Assembly: GCA_944358705.1 (NCBI GenBank) | Contig: CALVRR010000014.1 | Location: 1 to 45,150 of the forward strand | Length of the DNA stretch: 45,150 nucleotides | Direction: 5' to 3' | Source: an uncultured Bacilli bacterium | Lineage (GTDB): Bacteria > Bacillota_I > Bacilli_A > RF39 > UBA660 | Shown here: positions 1-8,227 of the stretch, piece by piece | How the letters are laid out: each line of letters opens with the position of its first letter | How positions within the stretch are numbered: the first letter of the stretch is position 1 | The notes under the pieces: model-generated | Seen by the model: only the letters and a program-made list of their open reading frames with translations | The model's database searches: none | Told to the model about the DNA's origin: nothing | Translations under genes and position numbers: made by a program

Positions 1-22
1 TGGGTAGAAGTTTTTTGATTAT

Positions 23-1117
23 TTAAAGGGCTTTCTTGAAATTTATATGTGTTGCTGTATTGACACCAAGATTACAGGAATTTTGTAATACTTGTAACAT
101 CGTTTGTTCTCCATGACCACCTGCTTTCCAACAACGAAGAACTGCTCCATCTACGGTAACACTACCAGAATCGTAGAAATGGTCTTTTTTTAAGTCTATG
201 ACTCCTTCTTCTACTGCAGCAGACGTGGTAATAATTTTAAATGTTGATCCAGGTTCATAAGAGGCCCAGATAGGAAGATTTCTACTTAGTACTTCTTGCG
301 AATATTCTTGATAATTATTTGGGTCATAATCTGGACGAGAGGCGATTCCTAAGATTTCTCCGTTGTTCGGGTCCATTACAATTGCTAGAGCCATATCTGG
401 AGAAAACATATCCACTACATTATCCAATTCTCTTTCTAAAGACTTTTGAATGTTAATATCAATAGTTAAGGAAATATTCATACCATCCTGTGGTTCTACA
501 TAAATATCTGATAAATTTAATTTATTTCCCTTGGCATCTGAAAAATATTTAATTGCTCCACTTTTTCCTGTTAAATACTTATCATATTCTAATTCTAAAC
601 CAGAGAGTCCTTGGTTATCAATTCCTACATACCCTAAGCTATGGGATAACATATTTCCATAAGGATAATATCTTTTGGCTTCTTTTACTAGATAAACACC
701 ATCTAGTTTTAAACGATTTATTTCTTCTGCAATATCATAGGATAATCTTCTTCCTTCTGGATGAACTCGTTCGATAGAAGTTTTTTTGTACACATGTTCT
801 TTCATATCAGTATAACTAACATCTAATATGTCTGCTAATAGTTTGGTGGTTTTCTTTTTATTTTTTATTTGATTAGGAATTAAAACTAAAGATGTTGTTG
901 TTAAGTTGTCTGCTAGTACTATACCATTTCTATCTAATATTAATCCTCTATCCGCTTCTAATGGAAGATCTCTACTCCACAAGTCGGATGCATATTCATT
1001 TAATTTCTTATAGTCTATCATTTGGACATAAAATACTCTTAAAATAATAAATATAAATAAAGTGAAAAGAATCAAAAACACTACTTTAATTCTCATGTCT
1101 ATTTTTCTTAGAAACAT
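23..1117 (-). pseudogene. Class B penicillin-binding protein (SpoVD/PBP2-like), ends after the SxN motif
   Basis: Peptidoglycan transpeptidase of the SpoVD/FtsI class B family, anchored by one N-terminal membrane segment (about residues 10-32). The dimerisation region with the RGLILDRNG motif (57-65) follows, then the start of the transpeptidase domain with the active-site SxxK (S291-K294, in YEPGSTFK) and the SxN motif (SCN, 347-349). The protein stops at residue 364, so the KTG box and about 200 expected residues are missing. Only 22 bases remain after the stop, so a full domain cannot follow in this window. A GAGGTGG ribosome binding site precedes the ATG. Either the gene is truncated or frameshifted near base 23, or the window edge carries a sequence error. 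The family is clear; whether the protein works is not. A complete class B PBP lies at 9132-11291. Confidence 0.75.
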
Positions 1118-1150
1118 AAGCCACCTCTAATAGTTTTTATGTTTTAGATA

Positions 1151-1179
1151 TAAAAAAATGACAAATTTAAATTTGTCAT
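1151..1179 (-). terminator. Intrinsic terminator after the MYG1-family gene
   Basis: On the minus strand a perfect 9-bp stem (ATGACAAAT / ATTTGTCAT, loop TTAA, 1158-1179) is followed by seven T residues (1158-1152). It lies 15 bases after the stop of the MYG1-family gene and ahead of the PBP gene. Confidence 0.85.
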
Positions 1180-1193
1180 ACAGCCTGAGACAT

Positions 1194-2105
1194 CTATTCT
1201 GATGTCTTATTCGAAAACATTTTTTTTAATACTTGATAAGCGGCTTCCTTTGTTTTACATGTTACTAAAAATCTTCCACTATGACAAAATTCCATTCCTT
1301 TTATGCCAGAGGCTTTTTCTAACTCTTCTTTTTCTAGTCCTGCCCAGGATTCTGGAAATGATATTCTGTCCGTTTTATCTTCTGGGGACTTTTTGATAGT
1401 TTTTATTCCCCATCCACCACGATTGGATGGATATAGAGCAAACATTATATGGTTTCCTTCTTCACTCTTTAACACCGTTTCCTCGTAGGGAATATATTCT
1501 TCTAGTTCTAGATAATCTTTGGTTGTTGTTTTTAATTTTTCTAATATTATTTTTTTGGCTTTTACTTTTCCTACCATATTCCATATAAGTTCTAGAAATA
1601 TATTTTTGGCTAAATCTACGGCTTTTATAAATTGTTCCTCTTCTGTTTGATTACTTCCAAAACTTGGGTTATAGGTTTTTATAATATCATCTAGGGTTTT
1701 GATTTTAAATGTTGCATTTATTTCTGGAAACACTCCATTATCTACGGCATCAATTCCTTCGATTAGTTCTTTATCTATCATATTATAAACTTCTTCTACT
1801 TCTTCTATATTTTGTTGTTTCAGAAAGTCTTTTCCAAAGTCTTGAAATAAAAGTCCAAAGGCAGAATATTTTATTCCATTTTCTCTTGTTTTGGCATCTA
1901 CTTGATGATGGTCATATTTTCCTCTTCCTATATCATAAATTAATACTTCTTCTTTTTTCATATCTTCGGTTACTTCTTTTACTCTAATTACTGAAATATT
2001 CTTTTTATACAAATCTAAAAATGCTGTTGCGAATACTTCGTCTGTATGCATGGTTCCGCTATGAGTAATATATTTGGCTTCTTCTATATTCGTTACTAAT
2101 TTCAT
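1194..2105 (-). CDS. MYG1/UPF0160 family metal-dependent hydrolase
   Basis: A 303-aa member of the MYG1 (GAMM1, UPF0160) family, DHH-related metal-dependent phosphoesterases or exonucleases; the eukaryotic relative MYG1 is a 3'-5' RNA exonuclease. The diagnostic motifs are visible: HSGTMHTDEVFATAF near residue 15 and YDIGRGKYDHHQ near residues 57-68, whose Asp and His residues should bind metal. The C-terminal GRFLVTCKTKEAA segment is also typical. Length is normal for bacterial members. GAGGG sits 5 bases before the ATG, and an extended -10 lies just upstream. It appears to be a single-gene unit between two terminators. The family call is firm; the cellular substrate in bacteria is not known to me. 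Confidence 0.9.
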   Translation of the reverse strand: MKLVTNIEEAKYITHSGTMHTDEVFATAFLDLYKKNISVIRVKEVTEDMKKEEVLIYDIGRGKYDHHQVDAKTRENGIKYSAFGLLFQDFGKDFLKQQNIEEVEEVYNMIDKELIEGIDAVDNGVFPEINATFKIKTLDDIIKTYNPSFGSNQTEEEQFIKAVDLAKNIFLELIWNMVGKVKAKKIILEKLKTTTKDYLELEEYIPYEETVLKSEEGNHIMFALYPSNRGGWGIKTIKKSPEDKTDRISFPESWAGLEKEELEKASGIKGMEFCHSGRFLVTCKTKEAAYQVLKKMFSNKTSE

Positions 2106-2126
2106 ATGTCCCTCTTTTCTTGTTTT

Positions 2127-2135
2127 ATTATAACA
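2127..2135 (-). promoter_or_regulatory. Extended -10 promoter for the MYG1-family gene
   Basis: TGTTATAAT (TGnTATAAT extended -10) lies 21 bases upstream of the ATG. No good -35 is visible; the region where it should be is the terminator of the 912-aa gene. Confidence 0.6.
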
Positions 2136-2142
2136 TATTTTT

Positions 2143-2172
2143 CCAAAAGAAAAGAGTAGATTTTCTACTCTT
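2143..2172 (-). terminator. Terminator overlapping the stop of the 912-aa gene
   Basis: AAGAGTAGA / TCTACTCTT stem (2152-2172) followed by TTCTTTT on the minus strand. The stem shares bases with the stop codon of the gene it ends. Confidence 0.8.
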
Positions 2173-4909
2173 AAGCCGCCTTTGCACGATGTGGCTCTGC
2201 CTGGGCTTCGCGATTTTTGAAATATTCTTCTGTTAAATTCATGACATTATCTTGGTATGCTGGTCTTCCTGTTCCAGATTTTGTTTGACCTTTTTTTATT
2301 CTGTCATATAATAGGCAAGAAGCTCCAAGATTTCCTAGTAATGTATATTTTAAATCGCTTGGTAAGCTTTGAATTGCATCCACTTGAGCAAATGATAGGC
2401 CGGATAGCTCTTCACCCATATTCGTAACATCTACAATACCTTGATTCATTTTCGCAATAGCATCTGGATTTTTCATTAGATAATCCATCGCTTCCGATGC
2501 CTGAGCTAAATCAAATTGAGGATGGGTTTGCATATAAGCATCAAAGTATGGTTTTGTTTCTTTAATAACTTCCATTAGATTTTGGCGATTTTGGGTTGCG
2601 ATATCACTAAGTGTTTGTGTTACTTGTTCTGGAGTAAGAGATCCTGCTTGTATTTTATCATTTACATCTTGAAGTTGATCTTGTAGATTGTTATAGTCAT
2701 TTACTAATCTTTCATGTACGGCTGCATCCGCTTCACCATAGATTGGTCCACTGGACCACCCTCCACCGTTTACTGAGGATTTGGTACTAGCTCCACGCTC
2801 TCCAGCATTAAAGGCATCTACTACATCACTATGTGCTTGAGCTTTAAATCCTTCTTCTGCGGTAGTTCTAAAATCGCTAATATCCCTTCCTGTTTGATGT
2901 ACTTGATCCATGGTTGCTTGATTTTGTGCATTTATCCTTTCTGCCATTTCTTGTTGTTCTGCTATTTTATCATGAATATCCATTTGCGTTTTTATGGCAG
3001 CTCCTACCGATATTCCGGTACTAATCATAGCTAAACTGGTAAGTATATTTCTAAATAATGGGTCTGGATTATAGTTTAGTTTTCCAACGAATATTTGAGC
3101 ATACATTTTTCCAACGGATTTTGGTCCTAGGAATCCTTCTTTTACTTCGGTATTTTTAAATTTCAATGCTTCTTTTTCTATGAAAGCTTTTATTGCTTCT
3201 TCATCGTTATTCATTTTTACTGCTTTGTCTTCTAATTCTGATATTCTTGCTCTTTCTTGGAAGAAATCATCATCACTTTCATCTAAAGAATGAATTTTAG
3301 CACGAGCTTTTCCTGGTAAATTTTGTTTGGTTGATGCTGCTTTCATATCTTCCGCAAATCCATGTGCTCCTCCAGAATACCATTTGTTTCCAGCATCATA
3401 TTTTTCACGAATTTCTTTTACTAATTTTGCTTTTCCCTTTAGTAAGTCCTTTTTCTGAGTCTCTAATCTTCTTCTATCTTCTGGTTGAAGAGTGGCATCT
3501 TTCAATTCTTTATTAATTGCTTCAATTACTTGCCAGTCATCAATTATTGTTTTATATCCACCAGCGATATCTAAATTTATATCATGAACTTTTTCATCGA
3601 CAAATTGTTGTACTCTTTTGTTTAATAAATCATTCATAGCTGTTGGTAAGTTATATTGAATTACATTTGAATTTCTGTATTTTTCATATATTACCATTAA
3701 GTCTGCTTCTGGTAGATTATTAATTCTATCTTCTAGCACTTTCATTGTATGTTTTTGTTCGGTTCTTTTTAATTGCCATTTACTCCAATATTTCGAAATA
3801 GTTCCAATAATTACTCTTCCAATTGCTGGTAAGAAGTTTGTAATATTATAGATTTTTTCTTTTTCTTTTAATTCATTTTTAAATCTTTTTATTACTTTTA
3901 CATTACTAGCAGTATATCTTTTACCACTTTTGTCATCAATTTTTAATCCTAATTTTAACTCTGCTATAATCCTATCAAAGTTTCTTCCTTCTTCAAGATC
4001 TACTGGAGGTTTTGCTAGAGGTCTTATTGGTGGGGGTGGTACTGGTTTTTCTTTACTTATTGGAACTGGCAATTCTTTTGTTACGGCTGGTAGTTGTTTT
4101 CCGTCTTTTTCCTCTCCAGATACATTTTGAGGTTGTAGTTGATTTAATACTCCTCTTTTTTCTAAATCCACATAATATTCTTTTAGGAAGTTTGTGTACT
4201 CTTCATCCATTTCATTTACTTTTCTGTCTCTTGGCCTTGGGATGTTTGTTCCTTCAAAAAATACAGGAATACCCTTTTCATCGTATTTATACCTATCTTT
4301 TCTTATTTTTTCGTTGATTTTTTTTGTAGCAATATTAGTCAGTTTTTTTAATTGTTCTGGGTTATCTTGATATTTTTTTGATTCTTGTTGATATAGATGG
4401 CGTAATTCATCTAAAGAAAGACTATCAAAATCGAAGTTTGGTTCCAATAGACTTTGATTTTCTTTTGGTGTTTTTTGTGTTACCTTTTCAATTACTGGTT
4501 CTTCATTTACCGGAGGTTTTTCATGTATCTTTACCTGTGGATTGATTAATGACTTTAAATTCTCTGGTAAATTTACTTTTGCTTTTAACTCCTCTGGTAA
4601 AATTCGGAAACTTTCTTTGATATCTTCTTCTAGTTGTTCTTTTAGCTCTGATAATTCTGCTCTTTCTTGGTCGGTAAGTTTCGATTGATCTATATCTAAA
4701 AGATTTTGATGTCGATAAATAGATGACTCAAAAATTCGGGCTGCATCTATTATTCTTTCCAATCTAATACGTTTTCTTTCTAGTTTTTCAAGTTTAAAAG
4801 TATATTCACTAGCGTTTTCATTTTTTTGGGCTTTATCTATTAATTCTCTTCTTTGGTTATAAATTTCATCGTATTCATCGTAGTATTTTACTGTGCTTTC
4901 CTCAAACAT
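2171..4909 (-). CDS. Large helical protein of unknown function with one membrane segment
   Basis: A 912-aa protein I do not recognise. It is highly charged and largely predicted helical or coiled coil over residues 1-110 and 340-600. A proline-rich stretch lies at about 276-296 (VPPPPIRP region), and one hydrophobic segment at about 618-638 looks like a membrane span. The C-terminal region is Gln/Asn/Ala-rich and helical. There is no cleavable signal peptide at the N-terminus. The ribosome binding site AAGGAGGTGA (4916-4925) is a full match to the anti-SD and overlaps the stop of the DUF1292 gene upstream, so the two genes are co-transcribed and probably highly expressed. A structural or scaffold role would fit the architecture but is only a guess. 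Confidence 0.85.
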   Translation of the reverse strand: MFEESTVKYYDEYDEIYNQRRELIDKAQKNENASEYTFKLEKLERKRIRLERIIDAARIFESSIYRHQNLLDIDQSKLTDQERAELSELKEQLEEDIKESFRILPEELKAKVNLPENLKSLINPQVKIHEKPPVNEEPVIEKVTQKTPKENQSLLEPNFDFDSLSLDELRHLYQQESKKYQDNPEQLKKLTNIATKKINEKIRKDRYKYDEKGIPVFFEGTNIPRPRDRKVNEMDEEYTNFLKEYYVDLEKRGVLNQLQPQNVSGEEKDGKQLPAVTKELPVPISKEKPVPPPPIRPLAKPPVDLEEGRNFDRIIAELKLGLKIDDKSGKRYTASNVKVIKRFKNELKEKEKIYNITNFLPAIGRVIIGTISKYWSKWQLKRTEQKHTMKVLEDRINNLPEADLMVIYEKYRNSNVIQYNLPTAMNDLLNKRVQQFVDEKVHDINLDIAGGYKTIIDDWQVIEAINKELKDATLQPEDRRRLETQKKDLLKGKAKLVKEIREKYDAGNKWYSGGAHGFAEDMKAASTKQNLPGKARAKIHSLDESDDDFFQERARISELEDKAVKMNNDEEAIKAFIEKEALKFKNTEVKEGFLGPKSVGKMYAQIFVGKLNYNPDPLFRNILTSLAMISTGISVGAAIKTQMDIHDKIAEQQEMAERINAQNQATMDQVHQTGRDISDFRTTAEEGFKAQAHSDVVDAFNAGERGASTKSSVNGGGWSSGPIYGEADAAVHERLVNDYNNLQDQLQDVNDKIQAGSLTPEQVTQTLSDIATQNRQNLMEVIKETKPYFDAYMQTHPQFDLAQASEAMDYLMKNPDAIAKMNQGIVDVTNMGEELSGLSFAQVDAIQSLPSDLKYTLLGNLGASCLLYDRIKKGQTKSGTGRPAYQDNVMNLTEEYFKNREAQAEPHRAKAA

Positions 4910-4923
4910 CTTCCGTCACCTCC

Positions 4924-5196
4924 TTATTCTTCCTCACTAGCAATTTGTTCTAAGACTTCTTGTACCATTTGTAATTCTTCTTGTGAAGTTATCTTTTCTA
5001 GTTCTCCTGTTCCAACAATTGGATCATAGGAAGCTACATAGATGTTTTCTCTTCCAGATTCCGTTACACTGTGATCGGTATACGCAACATAACTTCTTCT
5101 TAAGTCTTCATTATCAAAAGTAAATAAAATCTCACACTCTACTTCTTTTCCATCTTTTTCTATTATGATTTTTCCTAAGTCATCTACTTGTTCCAT
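4924..5196 (-). CDS. DUF1292 family small protein (YrzB-like)
   Basis: A 90-aa acidic protein matching the DUF1292 pattern: an N-terminal IIEKDGKEVECEILFTF strand pair followed by SYVAYTDHS and a VYASYDP-like segment (here IYVASYDPI). DUF1292 proteins are small Bacillota proteins of unknown function, often near yrrK/mutS2-type genes; that context is absent here. The start has GGGAGGG about 8 bases upstream, and an extended -10 (TGATATAAT) lies 24 bases before the ATG. Its stop overlaps the RBS of the 912-aa gene. The family assignment is by motif, not alignment. Confidence 0.75.
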   Translation of the reverse strand: MEQVDDLGKIIIEKDGKEVECEILFTFDNEDLRRSYVAYTDHSVTESGRENIYVASYDPIVGTGELEKITSQEELQMVQEVLEQIASEEE

Positions 5197-5219
5197 TTGA
5201 AACCCTCCCTATCTTAGTT

Positions 5220-5228
5220 ATTATATCA
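5220..5228 (-). promoter_or_regulatory. Extended -10 promoter for the DUF1292 and 912-aa genes
   Basis: TGATATAAT on the minus strand, 24 bases upstream of the DUF1292 start. No convincing -35 hexamer. No terminator separates it from the gene ending at 5238, so read-through is possible. Confidence 0.6.
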
Positions 5229-5237
5229 TACTTTTTA

Positions 5238-5786
5238 TTATTCTTCTACTATTTTTACATTTACGAAATCATTTTTAGCATTATCTTTTCTTTGAATTAA
5301 TTTTATAGTATAAGTTACTTTTTCTTTTTTATTTTTTCCAAATCTTAGATTTGTAACTTTCTTTTTTCCCTGTAGTAGTTCATAATTTTCTTTACTACTA
5401 TACAATTCTACATCTACCTTTTTGGCATTTACCTTTATTTGATATTTTATTACTTCTTTATTAATATTATCTTCTATATAATTTGTTGTTTGAATACGAT
5501 ATTCTTTACTCTGATTCTTTTCTACATCATCCATATTTATTTTGATATCAATTCCTTTTTTTATTTCTTCTTTGATGATTGGTACTTTGATATCGTATTT
5601 GTCATTTTTATGTTTTGCATTCTGTGTAATTAGAACGGTTGCTAGAACAAATACAACCACACATAGTAGTAGAAATATCACTAATAATATTCTGTTTGTT
5701 TTATCTACTTTTTTTTCTTGTTTTTTACTTGGTTTTTTTTCTATATTTTTTTTCTTTCCTGGTTTCTTTTTATTCGTATTTGCCAT
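5238..5786 (-). CDS. Lysine-rich membrane-anchored protein, unknown function
   Basis: A 182-aa protein of unknown function. The first 30 residues are almost all Lys/Asn/Pro, then one membrane segment (about 33-55) leads to an outside domain of about 125 residues that looks beta-rich (repeated short strands such as VDVELYSSKENYELL). The charge pattern puts the N-terminus inside the cell. It is the third gene after the promoter at 7604-7632, 11 bases from the deaminase gene, and has a GGAGG ribosome binding site. It may be a cell-surface protein, but no family is recognised. Confidence 0.7.
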   Translation of the reverse strand: MANTNKKKPGKKKNIEKKPSKKQEKKVDKTNRILLVIFLLLCVVVFVLATVLITQNAKHKNDKYDIKVPIIKEEIKKGIDIKINMDDVEKNQSKEYRIQTTNYIEDNINKEVIKYQIKVNAKKVDVELYSSKENYELLQGKKKVTNLRFGKNKKEKVTYTIKLIQRKDNAKNDFVNVKIVEE

Positions 5787-5797
5787 TTTATTTCCTC

Positions 5798-6244
5798 CTA
5801 ATATATTTCTCCATCATAGTTTTCGAATAATTTTTTACATTCTATATTCTCATATTCGTGTTTTTCTAGTAACTGATTTTTTCCTTTGATGAATTCATAA
5901 ATATCGTCGTCTTTAAATCCAATACTTGCCGCATCTTTTCGATTGCTTCCATAATATATCGTCTTTATATTGGACCAAATGATTGCAGATAAACACATGG
6001 GACATGGTTCACAAGTACTATATAAAATATATCCCGTTAAATCTTTGGTTTGTAATTTACTACAAGCTTTTCTGATGGCGTTGATTTCGGCATGCGCCGT
6101 AGGGTCGTTTGTTGATAGAACTTCGTTATGTCCAGAGGATACAATATTACCCATTTTATCAACAATCACTGCTCCAAAGGGACCTCCTTCTTTTAATTTC
6201 GCTGCAATTTCTGCTTCTTTGATTGCCTCCTTTAAATACTTCAC
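5798..6244 (-). CDS. guaD: Guanine deaminase-like nucleoside/nucleobase deaminase
   Basis: A cytidine-deaminase-fold zinc enzyme of 148 aa, of the GuaD/TadA group. The zinc site is intact: HAE (51-53, catalytic Glu) and PCPMC (80-84). Two segments point to guanine deaminase rather than tRNA deaminase: GGPFGAVIV near residue 20, and GFKDDDIYEF near residue 125, which resembles the GFDDxFIY motif of Bacillus GuaD. The expected reaction is guanine to xanthine plus ammonia in the cytoplasm. It lies 10 bases after the 441-aa gene in the same operon, with no evident functional link to its membrane-protein neighbours. The subfamily call is moderately sure. Confidence 0.8.
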   Translation of the reverse strand: MKYLKEAIKEAEIAAKLKEGGPFGAVIVDKMGNIVSSGHNEVLSTNDPTAHAEINAIRKACSKLQTKDLTGYILYSTCEPCPMCLSAIIWSNIKTIYYGSNRKDAASIGFKDDDIYEFIKGKNQLLEKHEYENIECKKLFENYDGEIY

Positions 6245-6254
6245 TTTACCTCTC

Positions 6255-7580
6255 CTAACTCATTAATTGTTGCATAATCGTTGTCATTTTTTGATTTAGT
6301 AATTGTTCCTGACTAGAAGATACAGAACTGGCTAGTACTGAAGAAGATACGTCTTCTTTTATAGTTGTGTCAGAATCTACATTACTATCTATTGTTATTG
6401 TTCCTTCTAATATTGTAGTATTGTTTGATGCGATATTCATAGTCATTGTTGTAGTACTTTCATAAGATTTGTTCTTTTTTAGATTTTTTAATTGATAATT
6501 GTATCCTATATTCATACTTGTTGTTTCATCTTCTATATTTATAATTACATCACAATTGGTGTCTGTTTTAGTGATTGATATATTCCCCATTTCATTATCT
6601 TCTTGGTCTGTGATTGCTATTTCTGTTTTATCGTTTTGAGTTTTAATTTTTAGTTTCATTATTATTTCGTTACTTTGACGAAACTCTACTAACTTTTCTT
6701 CTCCTTTGATATATACGATATTAAAGTCACCAAATTCAAAGTCATATTTTTTTACAGTTCCTATCATTTTATCTAAGTAAACATGTAAAGATATGTGGTC
6801 CATTCCAGCAACGTCTTCACTTGTTATTTTCATTTTTGCAAAGTCTTTATTATATCCGGTCATAATTTGGTTTGCTTTGCTATCGTTTTTTAAATCTGTT
6901 AAAATATTATTTCCAAATTCTACAATATCTTTTTCTGTTAATGTAATACTAACCTTTTTATACTCTTCTTCATAACTTTCTGAAATATATTCTTCTTTTA
7001 GATTTTTTTCCATAGATTCGGCTATTTTTTCAATAATATATATTTCATTTTCTTTCGATGTTGTCGCAGAATTTAGAGATTCAAAATAATTATTATTTCC
7101 ATTGTTAATATAACTGTTTGTTACACCATCGATATAATAATATTCGGTTGCATTTTCTACTAAATACTTGGTTCTTACTAGAGACTTGGTTGCTAGTTTA
7201 CTATCATAATCTACCAATAGTTTTTTATTTTCTTTGTCTTGTACTACCGTTAATTTATTTTCTGTATTACTTAGATTAGTAAATAGTTTTGCTAGCGTTC
7301 CATAATTAGGATCTGTCGTTGCTAAAGAAGCGTAATAATCACTTTTTAAATTTATTTTTATGGTGCTAATTTTTTTGTAATTTTCTTCTAATCCAGTAAT
7401 TGTTCCTTCGCCTATATAACTTGTTACATTTTTACTCATATTTTTAATTACTGTTTTTGTAACATACTTTGCTGATGTTAAATAAGTTAATACTCCTCCA
7501 CCAGCAACTAATAAAATACCTAATATCACAATAAAAACAATTAGTTTTTTCTTCCCTTTTTTATCTTTTTTCTCATCCAT
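6255..7580 (-). CDS. Membrane-anchored extracellular protein, unknown function
   Basis: A 441-aa protein with a lysine-rich cytoplasmic start, one membrane segment (about 13-33) and a long outside region rich in Asn, Thr, Lys and alternating hydrophobic residues, suggesting beta structure. It ends in a Ser-rich tail (SSSVLASSVSSSQ). There is no lipobox cysteine and no recognised domain. It is the first gene after a good promoter (TCGACA-17-TATAAT) and is followed after 10 bases by the deaminase gene. The general architecture (short basic N-terminus, TM, exported domain) resembles the 298-aa and 176-aa proteins of the division operon just upstream, but no clear sequence similarity is visible. 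Confidence 0.75.
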   Translation of the reverse strand: MDEKKDKKGKKKLIVFIVILGILLVAGGGVLTYLTSAKYVTKTVIKNMSKNVTSYIGEGTITGLEENYKKISTIKINLKSDYYASLATTDPNYGTLAKLFTNLSNTENKLTVVQDKENKKLLVDYDSKLATKSLVRTKYLVENATEYYYIDGVTNSYINNGNNNYFESLNSATTSKENEIYIIEKIAESMEKNLKEEYISESYEEEYKKVSITLTEKDIVEFGNNILTDLKNDSKANQIMTGYNKDFAKMKITSEDVAGMDHISLHVYLDKMIGTVKKYDFEFGDFNIVYIKGEEKLVEFRQSNEIIMKLKIKTQNDKTEIAITDQEDNEMGNISITKTDTNCDVIINIEDETTSMNIGYNYQLKNLKKNKSYESTTTMTMNIASNNTTILEGTITIDSNVDSDTTIKEDVSSSVLASSVSSSQEQLLNQKMTTIMQQLMS

Positions 7581-7603
7581 TTTTATCCACTCCTATTATT
7601 TCC

Positions 7604-7632
7604 ATTATAGCAAAGATGTTTTTTTCTGTCGA
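7604..7632 (-). promoter_or_regulatory. Sigma-A promoter for the 6255-7580 operon
   Basis: Minus strand -35 TCGACA (7632-7627), 17-bp spacer, -10 TATAAT (7609-7604), 24 bases before the ATG of the 441-aa gene. Confidence 0.8.
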
Positions 7633-7664
7633 TAGGAATGTCTTGTTTTGTCGTATTTTCTCAC

Positions 7665-7690
7665 TAAAAAACAAGACTTTTTGTCTTGTT
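7665..7690 (-). terminator. Terminator ending the division operon
   Basis: AACAAGAC / GTCTTGTT stem (7670-7690) with an AAAAA loop, followed by a T run, 7 bases after the stop of the 176-aa gene. It is the first clear terminator downstream of mraZ. Confidence 0.85.
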
Positions 7691-7696
7691 CGTTTT

Positions 7697-8227
7697 TTAT
7701 TCAACACAGGAAGATAATACACTCACTTGATAAGGTATTGCCCTTGGCATTGGTTCCCCACTACTCATGAACTCTGCAGTTACGGTTAATTTAATTTCTT
7801 CTCCTGGTTTTAGAGTTTGTCCGTTAATATCGTTGTGATTAATTATTACTGGCAAAATAGAGTTCGCTTCATTGGTATCCTTTAGATAATCTGGACTTTC
7901 TGCTAAACCATCAATTTGAGCTTTTAAATTACCATTATTCTTTATTGTAATAATATATGTTAAAGTATCTTTGGGATTTGATAGATTAAATAAAAACTCT
8001 GCTGTTTTTCCATTATTTTCAATACTATTTTCTCCACTTGGTAAGCTAGCTCCACCTTTGATTGCGGTTCCTTGTTCTACTCTTACTATTGATACATCAT
8101 AGATTTTGTCATTTTTTTCGCGGTTTTCTAATTTTATAGCGATTAATGTAAAACCGACACTTAATAAAACAATGGTAATACATAAAACAACAATAATTAG
8201 ATTTTTATTCGTTATTATTTTTTTCAT
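7697..8227 (-). CDS. Membrane-anchored beta-sandwich-like protein at the end of the division operon
   Basis: A protein of about 176 aa with one N-terminal membrane segment (about 9-31) and an exported domain. Strand-like segments such as FLFNLSNP, LTYIITIKNNGN and IKLTVTAEF recall immunoglobulin-like or TasA/camelysin-type surface proteins. That resemblance is a pattern judgement only. I start it at 8227 because its ATG overlaps the TGA of the upstream gene (ATGA) and AGGAGG lies 10 bases before it; an ATG at 8233, 4 bases from the same RBS, is possible. The overlap implies translational coupling. It is the last gene before the operon terminator. Its final residues are Ser-Cys-Val-Glu with a single late cysteine pair of unknown role. 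Confidence 0.75.
   Translation of the reverse strand: MKKIITNKNLIIVVLCITIVLLSVGFTLIAIKLENREKNDKIYDVSIVRVEQGTAIKGGASLPSGENSIENNGKTAEFLFNLSNPKDTLTYIITIKNNGNLKAQIDGLAESPDYLKDTNEANSILPVIINHNDINGQTLKPGEEIKLTVTAEFMSSGEPMPRAIPYQVSVLSSCVE

Noticed and set aside
1133..1177. TTGTCA in the terminator arm with CATAAA 17 bases on, as a PBP promoter
   Set aside because: The -10 is poor (4 of 6) and the -35 is explained by the terminator stem.
5542..5889. A 115-codon plus-strand frame with Phe-rich hydrophobic text
   Set aside because: It arises from the reverse complement of the lysine-rich AAA codons of the 182-aa gene, and it crosses a gene boundary.
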